Part shown: positions 5,074 through 12,783 of the stretch, one piece after another
Numbering within the stretch: position 1 is the first letter of the stretch
How the letters are laid out: every line of letters begins with the position of its first letter
From: WQXF01 sp031553615
Lineage (GTDB): Bacteria > Bacillota > Clostridia > Christensenellales > Aristaeellaceae
Assembly: GCA_031553615.1 (NCBI GenBank)
Contig: JAVBLJ010000005.1
Span: 1-64,000 of the forward strand
Length of the DNA stretch: 64,000 nt
Direction of reading: 5' to 3'
The notes under the pieces: generated by a model
The model's database searches: none
What the model was told of the DNA's origin: nothing
The model's input: the letters and a program-made list of their open reading frames with translations, nothing else
Position numbers and translations under genes: made by a program

Positions 5074-7260
5074 ATGATCGAAAAATTCGACATCGCGGGC
5101 TATGCCCGCATCTCCGTCGATGACGAGCTGGACCGGGACAACACCTCCATCGAAAACCAGAAGGCCATCATTGAGGACTTTGTCAAGGCCAAATACCCCG
5201 GCAGCACCCTGACCCTCTACGAGGACCGGGACCGTTCCGGCTACACTTTTGAGCAGCGCGAGGGCTACCAGGCCATGCGCCGGGAGCTGATCGCCCACAA
5301 AAAGGACATTCTGGTTGTTAAGGACTTTTCCCGTTTCTCCCGCCGCAACAGCCGGGGCCTGGTGGAACTGGAAGACCTGCGCGACGCGGGCGTCCGCATT
5401 ATCTCCATCGGCGACGGCATCGACTTTCCCAACGACGACGACTGGCTGAAAATCCAGTTTCAATTTCTGATCAACGAAATGCCGGTGACCGACACCTCCA
5501 AGAAGGTGAAAAACGTCATCAAGCGTCGGCAAGCCGATGGGGAGTGGATTTGCGCCGCGCCGTATGGCTACATTGTCAATAAGCAGAAGCAGTTTGAGCT
5601 TGTCCCCACCGAGGCCGACATCGTCCGCAGGATTTACGATCATTACAACAACGACGGCTGGGGTTACAAGAAGATCGCCAACTACCTCACCGCGCAAGGC
5701 ATCCCCACCCCGCGCATGTCGGAGCAGCTGCGCAAGGAAGGGGAGGGCGAGGAGTATAACCGCGTCGTCAAGGCCGCCTGGAGCATCGTCAGCATCCAGG
5801 GCATTCTGGATAACGACTTCTATATCGGTACGCTGCGGCAGGGCAAGTACACGCGAGCCAAGATCAACGGCAAGGATATCAAGCGCGACGAGGGCGAGCA
5901 CATCGTGATCGAGAACCACCACCAGGCCATCCTCGACTACCGCTCCTTCGCCACCACCAAGGCCTTGCGGGAAAAGCGCACTCGCTCCAATTACCGGGGT
6001 GTGAAGAAGTATGACAATGTATACTCCGGCTTTCTGGAGTGCGGCGACTGTCAGAGCCCCATGTTCGCCATGAGCCGTAGCGACCTGAACCCAGCTTATA
6101 CCTGCGGCACCTACCATCGCCGGGGCCTCGCTGGCTGCACCTCCCATCACATCCGAGTGGACAAGCTGGATGAGCTGTTGAAAATCTACGTCAGGCGGGT
6201 GATGGACAGCTCCGCCGCCATGCTCGATCTGCTCAACGCCGACCTTGCCCGCGAAACCGAAGATGTGGTCGAAACCGAGCAATCCGCCGACAATCTGGCG
6301 GCGGTGCTCGAAGGGCTGTATGAGGAGCTGAAAGTCACCAAGCGGCAGCGCATCCGGGATATCATGAAGCATCCTGACCAGGAGGCCCTGCTGGAGCAAA
6401 CCTACGATGAGATGGAAAGCGACCTGCACAAGAGGATTGAAGGTCTAACCCACCAGATAGACATGCTCTCCGACAAGCGCAACACCATCCTGCGGGTGAA
6501 CCGAGTGGCGAAAACCGCACTGGACGTGTTCCGGGACATCCTAGAAAAGGAAAAGCTGGAGCGCAACGATTTGGAACTGATCATCGACTGTGTGAAGGTA
6601 TTTGAAGATCACCTGGAGATTCACCTCCAAGCGGACATAGACACGCTCCTGCGCTCTTGCACCCTAGAGGACACCGTAAATTTTAAGTTGGACATCGGAA
6701 ACCCCACAAACGCCGAAAACCTCTTAACCTGCCGTATTGTCCAAAGCGCAACGCACCAGAAAGACAAGGTTTTCGATGTCCATGTTATCAGCGACGGCGA
6801 TCCGCTGGAGATCTACACCGACCGAGATGGCGAGGTAATTCTAAAGAAATACTCTCCGATTGGCGAAATTTCATCCTTCGCCAAGGATTACACTGAGTCG
6901 CTCTTCCGCTCGCTGGGACATATCGCTTGCATCTGCGACCGCGACATGGTGGTGGCGGCATCGGGCGTATCGAAGAAGGAGCTATGGGATAAGCCCATCA
7001 GCCGCGACCTGGAGAACGTGATACAGAACCGCCAGCCTATGACCATCAACCGGGCCAGCGGCGGCAAGATTTTCGCCGTTACCAATGAGGAGGATGCCGC
7101 GCCCTACACGGCGCAGGTGGTGTGCCCGATCATTGCCGATGGGGAATCCATCGGTGCGGTCATGTTGCTCAGCCGTGAGCCGAACGCCAAGATGGGCGAT
7201 ACTGAGATGAAGGTTGCGGAGACCACTGCCAGCATTGTGGGCAGGCAAATGGAGCAGTGA
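5074..7260 (+). CDS. Large serine recombinase fused to the SpoVT C-terminal domain
   Basis: The 728-aa product has a serine-recombinase catalytic domain (about residues 5-150) with GYARIS, where Ser14 is the expected nucleophile, and arginines in DRDRSGYTF and KDFSRFSRR. A recombinase DNA-binding domain follows (about 160-270, APYGYIVN), then a zinc ribbon (about 320-355; CGDC, then cysteines in YTCGTYHRRGLAGC), and a coiled coil (about 420-500). From about residue 574 it is SpoVT: GDPLEIYTDRDGEVILKKYS, then a GAF-like domain ending AETTASIVGRQMEQ. The SpoVT DNA-binding half is absent. No stop separates the parts. Start ATG has a good ribosome binding site. The downstream genes are the normal spoVT neighbours, so this is best read as integration into spoVT rather than an old domain fusion. 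Confidence 0.9.
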   Translation: MIEKFDIAGYARISVDDELDRDNTSIENQKAIIEDFVKAKYPGSTLTLYEDRDRSGYTFEQREGYQAMRRELIAHKKDILVVKDFSRFSRRNSRGLVELEDLRDAGVRIISIGDGIDFPNDDDWLKIQFQFLINEMPVTDTSKKVKNVIKRRQADGEWICAAPYGYIVNKQKQFELVPTEADIVRRIYDHYNNDGWGYKKIANYLTAQGIPTPRMSEQLRKEGEGEEYNRVVKAAWSIVSIQGILDNDFYIGTLRQGKYTRAKINGKDIKRDEGEHIVIENHHQAILDYRSFATTKALREKRTRSNYRGVKKYDNVYSGFLECGDCQSPMFAMSRSDLNPAYTCGTYHRRGLAGCTSHHIRVDKLDELLKIYVRRVMDSSAAMLDLLNADLARETEDVVETEQSADNLAAVLEGLYEELKVTKRQRIRDIMKHPDQEALLEQTYDEMESDLHKRIEGLTHQIDMLSDKRNTILRVNRVAKTALDVFRDILEKEKLERNDLELIIDCVKVFEDHLEIHLQADIDTLLRSCTLEDTVNFKLDIGNPTNAENLLTCRIVQSATHQKDKVFDVHVISDGDPLEIYTDRDGEVILKKYSPIGEISSFAKDYTESLFRSLGHIACICDRDMVVAASGVSKKELWDKPISRDLENVIQNRQPMTINRASGGKIFAVTNEEDAAPYTAQVVCPIIADGESIGAVMLLSREPNAKMGDTEMKVAETTASIVGRQMEQ
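6780..6812 (+). other. Proposed attachment junction (attR) within spoVT
   Basis: Codons up to about 6789 (…VFDVHVI) have no counterpart in SpoVT, whereas from about 6793 (DGDPLEI) the protein matches SpoVT closely, equivalent to residue ~30 of the 178-aa Bacillus protein. The crossover must lie in or just before this interval. The exact core dinucleotide cannot be fixed without the left junction or an empty-site sequence. Confidence 0.6.
6793..7260 (+). pseudogene. spoVT: 3' part of spoVT (stage V sporulation protein T), 5' part missing
   Basis: These ~155 codons encode the end of the AbrB-like region (GDPLEIYTDRDGEVILKKYS) and the full GAF-like sensor domain of SpoVT, including a segment equivalent to LGHSVLICDRDVYIAVSG and the terminal ARQMEQ-type motif. 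SpoVT is the forespore regulator made under sigma-G in Bacillus. The first ~30 residues, which hold the GRVVIPKEIR core of the DNA-binding barrel, are absent. No separate start or ribosome binding site is seen, so the segment is translated only as the tail of the recombinase. Precise excision would restore the gene if the 5' part flanks the other end of the element. Confidence 0.85.
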
Positions 7261-7373
7261 GCTGCGCATGGTGTCGTGACGCACAAAAGCAACGGAAGGC
7301 TTGGGAATACGAATGCATTCAGAGAGGAGTGCAATCTCCTTTGAACCTCTAAGGTGGCTTTGTCTACAGCGTG

Positions 7374-7408
7374 GGGCCGTTTGCTTTTGTGGCAGCCGGC
7401 TCTTTTTT
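7374..7408 (+). terminator. Terminator after the spoVT 3' part
   Basis: A 6-bp GC-rich stem with one G-U pair (7374-7379 with 7397-7402) and a 17-nt loop is followed by TTTTTT (7403-7408). Confidence 0.55.
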
Positions 7409-7484
7409 GCTTTTTGAAGGCCTTTAAAATGCTATTGAAATGCTGTTTGTGAGGCGCGAAAAGCCTGCCGTATACACATTCTGC

Positions 7485-7513
7485 TTGCGATGGAAAAGGA
7501 GAAACGCTATACT
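7485..7513 (+). promoter_or_regulatory. Possible promoter at the start of the LTA-synthase-like gene
   Basis: TTGCGA (7485-7490) and TATACT (7508-7513) are 17 bp apart and overlap the first in-frame ATG (7490). If this promoter is used, translation must begin downstream, for example at ATG 7523 or at a later TTG. Confidence 0.4.
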
Positions 7514-10015
7514 TGCTTTCAGATGGAGGTTCATTATAGAGGTTTACGGAAAGAATTGCGGACGCAGGAACGGGGGAAGAAGCCATTGGCTTTTCGATCT
7601 TTGAGCGCAAGGAAGCAATGCATTGCTGTAGCGCTGGTGTTGCTGGCTGTGGTGGTGGGTGCGGCGCTCTGGTGCTTACGGAGCTACCCAGAGCGTACTT
7701 TTACCAAAGTGGAAGTGCTTACGAGCACGCCGGAAGACACCGCGTTTTCTTTGGGGGCCGGGGAGTCGGTCAATATGTGGTTTCATCCGCCCAGTGCGCG
7801 CATCGCGGATATTGCCCTCTATGCGGTGCGCGTTCCGGATTCGCAGACCGAGGGCACGGTTGTGGTTACGCTTTCGGATGAAAATGGATGGGTGCTGGCG
7901 CGCCGGGAATGCACGGCACAGGAATGGAACCAAAGCGAGCTTCACTTTTTTTCTATCAGCGCCAAGCTGAATGAAAAGCGGGAGTATTGCCTTGCGGTCG
8001 AGCTGGTGGCGGATGCGGGCAGCGTGCAGATCGCCATGCAGCCGAGAGAAGCGTGGGGAAGCACCATTGCAATGCGCGAGGGCAGCATGGGTATATCCAC
8101 GTTTTTTCTGGTACAGCGGGTCAATTACCAGTGGATTATCAACATCATCGGCTGCGGAGCCCTGCTGTGGATTGCGCTGGTGTTATGCCTGTACGTCATT
8201 TTCTGGGGCGGCAGCTCGCGCAAAGGATGGGCGGGTTGGATATGGTTCGGGGTTGCGCCGCTCGCCATGCTGCCGCTCGTGGAGTGGCTGCACAAAGGCC
8301 CGCTCATGTTCTTCACGCATGGGACGGTGATCGCTGTCGCTGTTTGCGCGGCGATGACGGGCGTTCTTTTTATGCTGTTTGGGCGTAGCGGCCCGGCGCA
8401 GATTGTGGTGGCGGCGTTTTGGTGGATAATCTCGTTGATCAACAACCAAAAAATAAGCCTACGCGGTTCACCGCTGGTGCCATGGGATGTGTTTTCGGCA
8501 AAAACGTTGCTCAACGTCGATGTTGCGCAGCATACGGTGGTTAGCCCGCTCATGCTCGCCACGCTGATTGGGCTGGTGCTGTTTGCTGTGACCAGCGGCT
8601 TGTGCTCGGTGCGGGTGCGCGGCCCATGGCGACGGTTGGCCGTAGGCGCTGCATCGGCGTGCGGCCTGTGGGTCCTGTGCCTTACCTTAATCGACCCGAG
8701 CATGCCCTTCTTCGTTTCGTACTCCGGCCATGGCTTCGGTGCGGCTGCCGAGTATGAAGAAAACGGATCGCCGGGCGGTGTAACCGCTACGCTGATTTCT
8801 AACTTGCGTATTATGATGGTGCAAAAGCCGGAGCGGTACGACCCGGAAAAACTGCGGGTCGCCCTGCGGAATAGCGAGGAAATGCCGGCGCCGGCCGTCG
8901 TGGAGGAAAGACCCACCAATATCATCGTTATTATGAACGAAAGCTTTATGGATTTGTCGGCGGTGGAGGGGCTGGAGACCAGCCAACCGATGCTCCCGCA
9001 TCTGCGCGCACTCCGCGAGGAGTCGATTCATGGCATGCTGCACATGTCCACCATTGGCGGAGGCACAGCGCAATCGGAATTTGAGGTGTTGACGGGAAAT
9101 GCATCGGTTTTTCTGGTGCGGGATAGCATCGCGTACCTTCAGTACATCCGGCAGGATGCACAGAACGGCTATTCGATGGCGCAGCATTTGAAGGGCTTGG
9201 GGTATCGCACGGTGGCAATTCATCCCCAAGATCCGAGCAACTATGCCAGAGACAGCGCCTATCCTGTGCTGGGGTTTGACACGTTCCTATCCCGGGGCAT
9301 GCTGGGCGGATGGGCGAATCCGGAGAATTTCCTTCGCGAGCATTACGCGGACGCGGCGATGTATGAGGACATGATGGCGCTGATTCGCGAAAAGCGTGAA
9401 GGCGAGCCGCTGTTCCAGTTTGCCGTGTCCATTCAAAATCATGTGCCCTACATGAAAACCTACGCGCTGGATGCATCGCAGGAGGTGACCCGCGCTAACG
9501 GTGAATCAGACGACGAACTGGACGTGGTGTTGACGTTGATGAACATCAGCGACACAGCGCTGCACGGGTTCATCGAGACGCTGCGGGCATGGGATGAGCC
9601 GACGCTGGTGCTCTTCTTTGGCGATCATCAGCCTTCCGCGGAGAAGTTAAAGGAGATTATGGGCGGCCCGGAGGTGAGCGCGGAGGACCGAGCCTATGCG
9701 ATGTATCGGACGCCGTTTCTGATTTGGAGCAACCGGGGCTTGCCTTCGGTGGATGTGGGCGATATCAGCACGCAATACTTGGGTGGCCTGTTCATGCAGG
9801 TGGCGGGGCTGCCCCTGAGCGATTACCAGCGCTTTTTGACAAACATGCGCGAGCGCTGGCCGGTGTTTTCGGGCAAGGACATCCGGGATTCACAGAACAA
9901 CAGGATTTCGCTCGACGAGGCGATGGAGGCCGATCCGCTGATCGGCGACTATGCGGCTGCACAGTACAACCTGCTTTTTGATAGGCAGAGCAAGCAGCGT
10001 GATCTGTTTGAATAG
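7490..10015 (+). CDS. LTA-synthase-family membrane sulfatase/phosphotransferase
   Basis: The product (up to 841 aa) has an N-terminal membrane anchor (about 45-65), an extracytoplasmic beta-rich insert (about 70-200), a cluster of membrane segments (about 215-400), and a C-terminal extracellular alkaline-phosphatase-superfamily domain (about 470-820). Catalytic motifs are present: IIVIMNESFMDL, STIGGGTAQSEFEVLTG (Thr nucleophile) and FFGDHQP (metal ligands). LtaS relatives transfer glycerol-phosphate from phosphatidylglycerol to lipoteichoic acid or other glycans. The N-terminal insert makes it about 200 residues longer than LtaS, so the exact substrate is uncertain. It occupies the position of the yabM-type membrane gene between spoVT and mazG. 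The start is ambiguous because a promoter overlaps ATG 7490. Confidence 0.85.
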   Translation: MEKEKRYTCFQMEVHYRGLRKELRTQERGKKPLAFRSLSARKQCIAVALVLLAVVVGAALWCLRSYPERTFTKVEVLTSTPEDTAFSLGAGESVNMWFHPPSARIADIALYAVRVPDSQTEGTVVVTLSDENGWVLARRECTAQEWNQSELHFFSISAKLNEKREYCLAVELVADAGSVQIAMQPREAWGSTIAMREGSMGISTFFLVQRVNYQWIINIIGCGALLWIALVLCLYVIFWGGSSRKGWAGWIWFGVAPLAMLPLVEWLHKGPLMFFTHGTVIAVAVCAAMTGVLFMLFGRSGPAQIVVAAFWWIISLINNQKISLRGSPLVPWDVFSAKTLLNVDVAQHTVVSPLMLATLIGLVLFAVTSGLCSVRVRGPWRRLAVGAASACGLWVLCLTLIDPSMPFFVSYSGHGFGAAAEYEENGSPGGVTATLISNLRIMMVQKPERYDPEKLRVALRNSEEMPAPAVVEERPTNIIVIMNESFMDLSAVEGLETSQPMLPHLRALREESIHGMLHMSTIGGGTAQSEFEVLTGNASVFLVRDSIAYLQYIRQDAQNGYSMAQHLKGLGYRTVAIHPQDPSNYARDSAYPVLGFDTFLSRGMLGGWANPENFLREHYADAAMYEDMMALIREKREGEPLFQFAVSIQNHVPYMKTYALDASQEVTRANGESDDELDVVLTLMNISDTALHGFIETLRAWDEPTLVLFFGDHQPSAEKLKEIMGGPEVSAEDRAYAMYRTPFLIWSNRGLPSVDVGDISTQYLGGLFMQVAGLPLSDYQRFLTNMRERWPVFSGKDIRDSQNNRISLDEAMEADPLIGDYAAAQYNLLFDRQSKQRDLFE

Positions 10016-10440
10016 CGCGAGGAGCAAGCGCGGCGTGCGGGACTGCAGCGCGCACGTCCCGGTGCGCGAGGGTGTGAGCGCGAAGAAGCCTTCCGCCGCG
10101 CATTGCTGAGGGCAGGGCGACTGCATTTGCCGCCCAATGCTTGGGAGATGCGCTGCGAAGGTGGCCGGAGGGCGACCGCAAAGCCCTCCGGTCGCTCCCA
10201 GGGGAGCGAAACCGCCTGCTTTTTTTGGAGAATTTCGCCCTTGCGAGGGCGACCTAAGGGATTTCCGATCTCCTCAATTCGCGATTGTCGCAGCCCTTGG
10301 CTGCTCCGTCGCTCATTGGCCTGCCGTTTCGGCTTTTCGCCCACTGGGCGGCCTCAACTCTGGCCCCTTAGGGATCCTTCGGACGCAAACCCCAGTTTCT
10401 GTATTCAAATGCAATCGCCGTGTTGCTGAGGGCTTTTTCG
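10016..10440. other. Gene-free spacer with a run of consecutive hairpins
   Basis: About 425 bp without a credible gene. At least six compact inverted repeats follow one another: 10165-10191 (9-bp arms), 10194-10207, 10236-10251, 10290-10304, 10323-10333 and 10338-10350. An 11-bp phrase (TTGCTGAGGGC) occurs near both ends. It could be a decayed repetitive element or a structured RNA; there is no match I can name. Confidence 0.5.
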
Positions 10441-10469
10441 TTGCGCATCACCAGGATTTGTGTTATACT
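10441..10469 (+). promoter_or_regulatory. Promoter of mazG
   Basis: TTGCGC (10441-10446) and TATACT (10464-10469) with a 17-bp spacer, about 65 bp upstream of the start codon. Confidence 0.65.
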
Positions 10470-10535
10470 ATATACATATTTTCGGCAGGCTTTGAATCAT
10501 GCTGCCGCGATTCTTCCGCGACCGGAGGATAATCA

Positions 10536-12005
10536 ATGAACAAACAAAAGCGATTGACGATCGTTGGGCTTGGGCCCGGGAACCTGGATGCGCTTACCTT
10601 GGGCGCGCAACGGGCCATGGAGGATGCCGAGACGCTCGTGCTTCGTACGGGCCGACACGCCGTGGCCGCCTGGCTAGTGGGGCGGCGCGTGCTGTTTCAT
10701 ACGCTGGATTCGCTCTATGCTGATAGCGAAGACTTCGACGTGCTAAACGAGCGGACGGTGCAAACGCTGTTGGAATGGTTGCAAAGTACTCGGAAGCTGT
10801 GCTACGCGGTGAGCGATCCTGCGCAGGATGTGACGGTGCGGATGCTGCTGGCGGAGTTGCCTCCCGATGTGTCGGTAACCGTGTTGCCCTGCGTTTCGAC
10901 GAGCGAATACGTGCGCGCGGGTGCAATCCCGTTCGGCCATGGGCAGGGCCCGTACCGATCCGCGGCGGCCATCGATGCTCCGCAGCTGGAGCATGATCCT
11001 GATCTGCCGCTGTGCGTGACCGAGATCGATAGCCGCATACTGGCTTCACAGCTCAAGCTTTGGTTGCTGGAGCGCTACCCTGCGCAGACCAAGGTGCTAT
11101 TTGCAGCGCCGGGGGAGCACGAGGCCTGTCTGTTGACGCCCATCGCGCTGGAGGAGCTCGATCGGCAACCGACATACAGCCACACGGTGGCGCTTTGGGT
11201 GGCGGCGCTGGATTACCGGCAGCGCGAGCGCTTCGGGTTCACCGACCTAGTGCGCATCCTGCGCGTGTTGCGTGCGCCCGACGGCTGCGCTTGGGATCGC
11301 GAGCAGACCCACGAGAGCCTTTGCCAACACTTAATAGAGGAAGCCTACGAAGCGGTGGATGCGGTGCGCGGGGGCGACCCCGACGATCTGGCGGACGAGC
11401 TGGGCGATGTGCTGCTGCAGATCGTTTTCCACGCGCAGATCGCTGCGGAACACCGCACGTTTACCATCGACGAGGTGACCACCGACATCTGCCGAAAGAT
11501 GATCGCCCGCCATGCGCATATTTTCGGCGATGCGCACTGCGAGACCGCCGACGACGTGCAGCGCAATTGGGACAAGATCAAGCAGCAGGAGCGCGGCCAA
11601 GCCACCCAGGCCGAGGTGCTTGCCAGCGTGCCCAAGTATCTGCCCGCGCTGATGCGCGCCGCCAAGGTGCAAAAGAAGGCGGCGCACGTGGGCTTCGATT
11701 GGGATAAGCCCCAGGACGCGCTGGACAAGGTACTGGAGGAAGCGAGGGAGCTACGCGCAGAGCTCGATGCGGGTGCAGACCCGCAGGAGGAGGGCGGTGA
11801 TTTGTTGTTCGCGGCGGTGAATGCGCTGCGGCTGGCGGGGGTGCAGCCCGAGCTGGCGCTCGGCGAGGCGACCGAGAAATTTGTGGCGCGGTTCACCCGC
11901 ATGGAGGCGATGATTTCCCAAGATGGCGGGCGGCTCGAGGGCATGGATTTGGCCCAAATGGACGTCTATTGGGACCGCGTGAAGCGCGAACAGCAAAAAA
12001 AGTGA
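10536..12005 (+). CDS. mazG: YabN-type tetrapyrrole-methylase-like/MazG pyrophosphohydrolase
   Basis: The 489-aa protein is the two-domain YabN architecture. The N-terminal SAM-dependent methylase-like domain (about 1-215) starts MNKQKRLTIVGLGPGNLDAL. The C-terminal MazG domain(s) (about 225-489) contain CAWDREQTHESL, EEAYEAVDAV and LADELGDVLLQIVFHAQIA, the metal-binding EExxE and ExxD set. MazG enzymes hydrolyse nucleoside triphosphates to monophosphate and pyrophosphate and clear aberrant nucleotides. The function of the methylase-like half is unknown. Length equals that of the Bacillus protein. GGAGG precedes ATG. Its position between the spoVT locus and hup/rqcP is conserved in Firmicutes. 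Confidence 0.93.
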   Translation: MNKQKRLTIVGLGPGNLDALTLGAQRAMEDAETLVLRTGRHAVAAWLVGRRVLFHTLDSLYADSEDFDVLNERTVQTLLEWLQSTRKLCYAVSDPAQDVTVRMLLAELPPDVSVTVLPCVSTSEYVRAGAIPFGHGQGPYRSAAAIDAPQLEHDPDLPLCVTEIDSRILASQLKLWLLERYPAQTKVLFAAPGEHEACLLTPIALEELDRQPTYSHTVALWVAALDYRQRERFGFTDLVRILRVLRAPDGCAWDREQTHESLCQHLIEEAYEAVDAVRGGDPDDLADELGDVLLQIVFHAQIAAEHRTFTIDEVTTDICRKMIARHAHIFGDAHCETADDVQRNWDKIKQQERGQATQAEVLASVPKYLPALMRAAKVQKKAAHVGFDWDKPQDALDKVLEEARELRAELDAGADPQEEGGDLLFAAVNALRLAGVQPELALGEATEKFVARFTRMEAMISQDGGRLEGMDLAQMDVYWDRVKREQQKK

Positions 12006-12149
12006 GTTTTTTTCGAAAAACCGGGTTTTTATTGAAAAATTCGGAAACAAATACCGCAGAGAATGAAGGAATTGAGGATTTTCCGGCGAATATGACTTCG
12101 ATAGTCTTAGGCATGCTACGCAGTAGCGATAAAAAAGGAGGATATTTTC

Positions 12150-12425
12150 ATGAACAAGACCGAACTGAGCGCGGCTGTTGCCGCAAAGGCTGACCTGACC
12201 CGTAAGCAGGCCGAAGCCGCTGTGAACGCGATCGTCGAAGCGATCGGCGAAACCCTGGCTTCCGGTGGCAAGGTTCAGATCGTTGGTTTCGGCACCTACG
12301 AAGTCAAGAACCGCCCGGCCCGCAAGGCTCGCAATCCGCGCACTGGCGAAGAAATTAGCATCGCCGCTTCCAAGGCCCCGGTGTTCAAGGCTGGCAAGGC
12401 CCTGAAGGACATCGTGGACGCTTAA
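12150..12425 (+). CDS. hup: DNA-binding protein HU
   Basis: This 91-aa protein is a standard HU: MNKTELSAAVAAKADLTRKQ, then VQIVGFGTYEVKNRPARKAR, the minor-groove-binding beta arm with the RNPRTGEEI tip, and a C-terminal helix ending KALKDIVDA. HU dimers compact the nucleoid and bend DNA. AAAAAAGGAGG lies 10 nt upstream of the ATG. It is placed between mazG and rqcP as in many Clostridia. Confidence 0.97.
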   Translation: MNKTELSAAVAAKADLTRKQAEAAVNAIVEAIGETLASGGKVQIVGFGTYEVKNRPARKARNPRTGEEISIAASKAPVFKAGKALKDIVDA

Positions 12426-12444
12426 GGTTCAATAGGCGCTTGGG

Positions 12445-12483
12445 GGCCCGCGCAGGATTTGCGCGGGTCCTTCTGTCGTTTTT
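12445..12483 (+). terminator. Terminator after hup
   Basis: A GC-rich stem (12445-12453 with 12461-12470, one G-U pair) with a 7-nt loop is followed by a T-rich stretch ending near 12483. It lies 43 bp upstream of the rqcP start, so rqcP may have its own promoter or depend on read-through. Confidence 0.7.
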
Positions 12484-12525
12484 GAGGGGCATATACTTTT
12501 ATCATCAATTTGCGGAGGTTTGCGT

Positions 12526-12783
12526 ATGCGGCTGGATAAGTACCTGAAGGTTTCGCGCATTATCAAGCGGCGCACTGTTGCCAAGGAGGCGGGCGACGGC
12601 GGGCGCGTGACCATCAACGACAAGCCGGCGAAGCCCTCCAGCGAGGTCAAAGTGGGCGACGTGCTGGAGATTCGCTTTGGCGACAAGCTGAATCGCTATG
12701 AGGTGCTGGAGATCAACGAGCGCGCCGCCAAGGCTGCGGCTTCGTCCATGTACCGCGTGGTCGCAGGCGAGGACGACCTGTGA
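12526..12783 (+). CDS. rqcP: S4-domain RNA-binding protein RqcP (YabO)
   Basis: The 85-aa product begins MRLDKYLKVSRIIKRRTVAK and contains the S4 fold (Asp-Gly-Gly loop, then KPSSEVKVGDVLEIRF). RqcP works with RqcH to add alanine tails to nascent chains on obstructed 60S-like 50S subunits. ATG 12526 is preferred over TTG 12520 because GGAGG at 12514-12518 has a 7-nt spacing to it. The stop overlaps the GTG start of ispDF by 4 bp. The usual next genes yabP, yabQ and divIC are not here. Confidence 0.92.
   Translation: MRLDKYLKVSRIIKRRTVAKEAGDGGRVTINDKPAKPSSEVKVGDVLEIRFGDKLNRYEVLEINERAAKAAASSMYRVVAGEDDL

Larger units (their letters stand above)
1..6792 (+). mobile_element. Right-hand part of an element integrated in spoVT
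   Basis: The proposed right end is where the serine recombinase frame passes into SpoVT codons, near 6780-6812. Supporting cargo is the recombinase itself, a toxin-antitoxin pair, an 86-aa conjugative-element-type protein, a gene remnant and AT-rich spacers. The left end and the 5' part of spoVT are not in the window, so total size is unknown. That the sigma factor pair and the first gene belong to the element is inferred from position only. Confidence 0.6.

Noticed and set aside
4873..6429. A 518-codon open frame antisense to the serine recombinase
   Set aside because: Shadow of a recombinase with clear catalytic motifs; the antisense product has no recognisable domain.
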